From Phaeoceros laevis (Eukaryota > Anthocerotophyta > Anthocerotopsida > Notothyladales): a DNA stretch of 64,000 nucleotides. The DNA lies in NCBI GenBank assembly GCA_049999765.1, contig JBNGIQ010009485.1, positions 240,796 to 304,795 of the forward strand. Reading direction: 5' to 3'. The first letter of the stretch is position 1; the number at the start of each line of letters is the position of its first letter. Below, one piece after another: positions 60,235 to 64,000 of this stretch. The notes under the pieces were generated by a model. It saw nothing but the letters and a program-made list of their open reading frames with translations, was not told where the DNA came from and ran no database searches. Position numbers and translations under genes: made by a program.

Positions 60235-60831
60235 TTGGAATGGCTGCTGTCCAAGAGCAACAGGGGAGACGTGTTCGGGTGGAGCATCCGGGTGCAGCTG
60301 TTCGAGGCGGTGGTAAAGCCGGTGCTGATGAGCAGCAGCAGCTGCTGCGGAGGGGGCGTGGATACTATCCGTTGGACCTGCCAGGCGTCGTTCATGGTGA
60401 AGGCCAAGAGGTTCGGCGAGGACAGGCAGGTGAGGGAGGCGTCGTGGAGGCTGGAGCAGGCGCTGCACACAGGCTGGTTCCGGGACGTGAGCGCCTGGTA
60501 CCGCCGCTGGCTGCTGCCTTACGCGGAATGCCTGCTCACACCCCCTCGGGCTCTTCCTCCTCCTCCTCGTAGGTCAGAGCAGCAGCAACGAGCGGTGGTG
60601 GTGTCAGTAGCAGGCTCTGGTCGCTTGCTGCTTCCCCTTCCCCCAAGTGAAGGCGCCAGCAGCAGCAGAAGAGTGTGGCAGGAGGAGGAAGGGGAGCAGG
60701 AGGAGGGCACGACTAGTCTACCAAGTGAAGGAAAGATTACTGTGTTGACCACCCACATTGTTCTTGCTCCGCTTCGCGATGCCTTTGTCGACTCTTCTCT
60801 GTCCAAAACAGTAGATGGAGTAATAAGATAA
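60235..60831 (+). other. Coding-like exon of unknown family
   Basis: A frame open for 199 codons. From about 60235 to 60545 its codons end almost always in G or C, as in the neighbouring ABCC gene, and it encodes FGWSIRVQLFEAVVKPVL, ASFMVKAKRFGED and WFRDVSAWYRRWLLPYAECL, which look like folded protein. After 60545 it becomes Pro/Ser/Gln-rich and is probably intron or UTR. There is no ATG; an acceptor-like AGCAG lies just upstream (about 60222-60226). A competing frame with an ATG (60240-60572) is low-complexity Gly/Arg and less likely. I do not recognise the family. Confidence 0.3.
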
Positions 60832-62286
60832 CGTAGTAGTCTGCTGGTGCTGGTGCTGCTGTGGGCGGGCAGGCCGTTTCTGATGAGCGAAGGAAGAAGG
60901 TGGTGTCATGCAGCACCAGCTGTGCTCTTGTGTGTCTCTTCTTCCTTGTGCGCACTGGACTAGTCTATTTTGCGTGGTACAACAGCATGGAAAGAGGCCC
61001 TTTTTTTTTGGTTGATTGATGCACGCATTCGTCAGTTTGAGGTGCTGGTACAGCAGAAGCGCGTGAGGGATTGTTGGCATCAGAGAGGAGAGTTTGTTTC
61101 CTGCAATTTACGAGACGACGTGAAGTCCAACAGGCGTGGCAGCAGACGGAAATAACAAGGGTACAAGACTGGCGCTGTAAAGTCGCCAGCAGGGCAGGGC
61201 AGGCTTTTATTTGTTTGACTGGCGTCACTGGCCCCAGCCATAAGATTGCGCTAACAGTGCCAGGTGTGCTGAATTTGAAGAATTAAGGTGTGGTCAAATC
61301 ACGTGTTTGACCACGAAAATGGTTATTAGGGGGTGAAGCGAAACGATATGGCACGCCATGTGCGGGTGACTCGAGCGTCGAGTCTACACGAGCGAACTGG
61401 GACGGAGGTGATGGATGGCACGCCCCTGGCCCTGGCCCTGGCCCTGGCCAGTCCATCCATAAAGCAGAATTGGTAGACTGGAGTCACTCTCGGAACGCAA
61501 GCAAGCAAGAAAGAAAGAAAGAGGGGAAAAAAATGTTATGTTTTTTGACCTTGTAAATTTGTCCGCCTCCAGGGAGGGGGGAATCCAGGCAGGGAAGGGA
61601 GTTTATTGTTTTCCCTTGCGGGTAGAAAGAAGGAACGAATCCTTGTGTACTTGTTGGGTGCGTAAAAACAGTGTTCCCCCACGCCCCAAGAAAGAAGGAG
61701 GCACAACAGTATCCACGGTTGCTTGCCAATGGCGACGCGGCCTGAAACAGGCTGCTGCCTGGGCCTGTTACTGTTGACCGGAGTCAGGTAGGCAGCCTGA
61801 GGCAAGGCAGGGCAGGGAGCAATGCACGAGCGGTGCGGCGTCAGGAGACAGAAATAAAGAGCAAGTGGTGTTCCCAATAAACAAAGAGTCGCAAAGAAAT
61901 GCGGCCCGGATCGGGCCGCAACAAAAAAGCGTGGCCTCCTCAATCAAAGGCCTCTCAAGGCCCTCTATGCTGCTGATGATTGTGCACGGACGGGCGAGGC
62001 AATAGGCAATGCAAGCAATCCACCAATCCGATGCCGCCGGACAGCCGCTGACGTGGCCGCACGACAAGGTTAGCCTCAAAGGTGTAACTTGTTACAGACG
62101 GCAACGGAACGGGGCTCCGCTGCCTAACGGTCTGAGTGGCCGCAGTAACACACAAAACGCTGTTAACTGTTTTGCGTTGGCGCCAGCCAGCCAGCCAGCA
62201 GAGTGTGGAGTTTGTGGATAAAGAAGACATACATAAAAAATGAGGGAGAAAGACGACAGACAGGAAGAGGAGGATGAGGACAGGCA

Positions 62287-62335
<49 letters not shown>

Positions 62336-64000
62336 AAGTGAGGCAACGCATAGTGCAGTCCGCTGGGGCCCCCAGAAAATGAGTGAGTGCGCGTGCCGTC
62401 CCGTCCCGTCCCGTTCCGTCAGCTGCCAGTGGCCATTGGCGCACAAGCATGCACAAGCGGCCAAGCGTGAGTGAGCTGGCCCAGCGCAAGCTTGTCTTGC
62501 GGGGGCTGTCGGCCCAGCATCCCGAGAATAAGAGAGTCCAGTGACTCCAGTCCAGTCGACGCACTTGTTTCTTACTGGTTAGGCCTCCACCATGACTTAT
62601 TATTCTCACTTATTCTCGCTTTGGTAAGTGCTGCGGTTAACACATGCCCCTCACTACATGCATGCATGACGAATGGGGACCCCCATGCATGTATGTATGT
62701 GCATACTACGTACTGTAGCTACCTTGCTAGAGTGAAGTGGAGGGAGTGTTACGGGCCACTCCGCTTGCCATCATGATCCAAGCATGGAATCCATCCCATA
62801 TCAACCCAGGCGAGCGTTACGTGGCGGGGTAAAGGGAAAGTATACGAGTTATTTACTAGGGCTGGGCTGGTCTAGGGAAGGAAGCAAGGAAGGAGGATCC
62901 TCCAGGATCGTCGCCAGCCTGCCTTCCTTCCATCTTTTATTTATTTATCCAGTCCAGCCATTCCTAGTTATTTTAGAGCAGGCGTTTGTAAGAGACTGGG
63001 CCTTGTGATGAGGTGGGGCGGGAAACAGAGGCTGGCGATAATTAACGTGAAGCCGCGAGGCGAGCCACGTAACCCTAAAGCCTCTCTCACGTGTGGCTTA
63101 AACGTGTGTACACACCTTACCTTGGGAAGTTACAATGGGCCCCCTTTATTAGTGGCTGGGCCGCCCCAAGCAACACGCGTGGAGGCGGGGCCCCACGTGC
63201 AAGAGGAGCCGCTGCCTGCCGGTGCGCCGGTCAGATTCCTGCTGCTGCCGCTTGTGCGCTTGTGTTGTGTGTTGGTGTGTTGGGGTGGGCGACGAATCTA
63301 GTCCTGACACCAACACGCGGCTACCCGGACGTGGTGCTTCCATGCCTCGATGTGCTTCGATGCTGCCATACATGCATGCAGTAATGGGCATCGAGAGGCG
63401 GGCGGGCATGGCATGGCATGCCATGGGGCGGGTAGGCAGCCGTTCGGGCAGGCTTGGAGACGAGAGGGAGGCGATGCAACCGAGACTCATGAGATACACA
63501 TGAGACTCTGTGCCGTCCGTCCAAGAAGAAGGATTACACTAGTACGGGACGGGCGGCCTACTACAGCAGCTTACAGGAAGGAAGAGGCGCGTAGTACCTT
63601 ATAAGTAGCAGCAGCTGCTAGTTTTTGTCTACTACTTATTAGGAGTCCAGTCGACTGGAGGAACGTACCGTACGCCTTGAAAATGACGTGCACCCCATGC
63701 CGCGTCCGCCCCTTGGGCTATCGGATCTTTGCAAGATTGCGCCTCCAACTTGCTCTAAAGGCTACCCTAATACACAACATAACCCTAAAGGCAGGCCCCC
63801 CTCCCGGCCAACCACCCACCTATCCATTCATCCATCGGCCCATCGGCTTGGCTTATCCGCTACTTGATCAGATTTAGGAAAGCGGGGCCGGCCGCCCCTA
63901 CGACACGACACGTAAACGGCTGTTCCTCGACGTAAGGCTGCTTGCCGGCTCGGCATTATCCGGGCCAGGCGCCGGGACAGCATGCAATTGAGGCCCGTTA
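60832..64000. other. Long non-coding stretch rich in simple repeats
   Basis: No gene recognised over 3.1 kb on either strand. It contains a GGCCCT hexamer array (61424-61448), GAAA repeats (61507-61522), (CTG)15 at 62288-62332, a CCGTC pentamer array (62396-62418) and short ATG/CATG palindromes (62650-62705, 63361-63425). Frames in this region are built from these repeats. Confidence 0.5.
62288..62332. repeat. (CTG)15 trinucleotide microsatellite
   Basis: Fifteen uninterrupted CTG units (CAG on the other strand). It would encode poly-Leu, poly-Cys, poly-Ala, poly-Gln or poly-Ser depending on frame, and explains the low-complexity ORFs around it. Confidence 0.95.

Noticed and set aside
59979-60470. 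163-codon minus-strand frame with Leu/Cys-rich sequence
   Set aside because: Starts with GTG, overlaps the better-biased plus-strand exon, and lacks recognisable features.
61955-62609. Frames with poly-Leu, poly-Ser or poly-Gln runs
   Set aside because: Produced by the (CTG)15 microsatellite.
62340-63860. Possible telomere-type CCCTAAA motifs and CATG palindromes
   Set aside because: CCCTAAA occurs only as isolated single units (about 63073, 63783), not arrays, and the CATG palindromes are short.

Overview
The window is nuclear DNA from a green-lineage eukaryote, most likely a streptophyte (a charophyte-type alga or early-diverging land plant). Evidence: spliced genes with short GT-AG introns (about 50-450 bp), plant-specific families (a WIYLD-type SUVR histone methyltransferase, a DRP2-type dynamin with a PH domain and proline-rich tail, a VCCN1-like thylakoid channel, a NIPA8-like transporter, a vacuolar-type ABCC), a diaminopimelate-route lysine enzyme, and a Ty3/gypsy element primed by initiator Met-tRNA. 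I cannot name the species. The sequence has assembly gaps at 962-1061, 17618-17717, 28594-28603, 30429-30528 and 37740-38139.

Layout. 1-3.7 kb: non-coding, with a MITE-like inverted-repeat element, a perfect 34-bp palindrome and a 21-bp tandem repeat. 3.8-6.8 kb: a LysM protein (-) and diaminopimelate decarboxylase (+), head to head over about 195 bp. 7.7-10.5 kb: a 13-exon NIPA8-like Mg transporter (-). 10.5-14.1 kb: mostly unassigned. 14.2-16.2 kb: a five-exon VCCN1/bestrophin-like channel (+), tail to tail with an unidentified two-exon remnant (-). 16.9-17.5 kb: a GC-rich repeat and a possible piggyBac-type MITE. 18.1-21.5 kb: SUVR methyltransferase. 22.9-25.8 kb: a TSO1/TCX-type CXC protein. 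26.7-27.3 kb: a calmodulin-like protein with four EF-hands. 28.1-29.0 kb: the C-terminal part of a METTL16/FIO1-like RNA methyltransferase. 30.2-38.3 kb: a full-length but mutated Ty3/gypsy element. 38.8-39.4 kb: an ATL-type RING-H2 ligase. 42-48.2 kb: a 23-exon DRP2 dynamin (-). 49.4-51.0 kb: a neuferricin-like cytochrome b5-domain protein (-). 52.3-53.3 kb: an ER-type FKBP. 54.8-59.7 kb: an intronless ABCC transporter with one in-frame TAG near its N terminus. 60-64 kb: an unidentified coding-like stretch, then simple repeats.

The genes are unrelated neighbours, as is usual in a plant-type nuclear genome, not an operon or pathway cluster. Two chromatin/cell-cycle regulators (SUVR and TCX) lie side by side in the same orientation. 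Exon models were built by hand from splice signals, reading frame and family knowledge. For seven multi-exon genes (DAPDC, NIPA8, SUVR, TCX, DRP2, neuferricin, FKBP) the exon lengths sum exactly to an open frame of about the expected family size, as they do for VCCN1. I found no convincing new multi-gene system. The points most worth following up are the TAG-interrupted intronless ABCC, the PHD-like cysteine-rich insertion in the gypsy pol, the truncated FIO1-like gene, the two unidentified coding-like fragments, and several undescribed small repeat elements.
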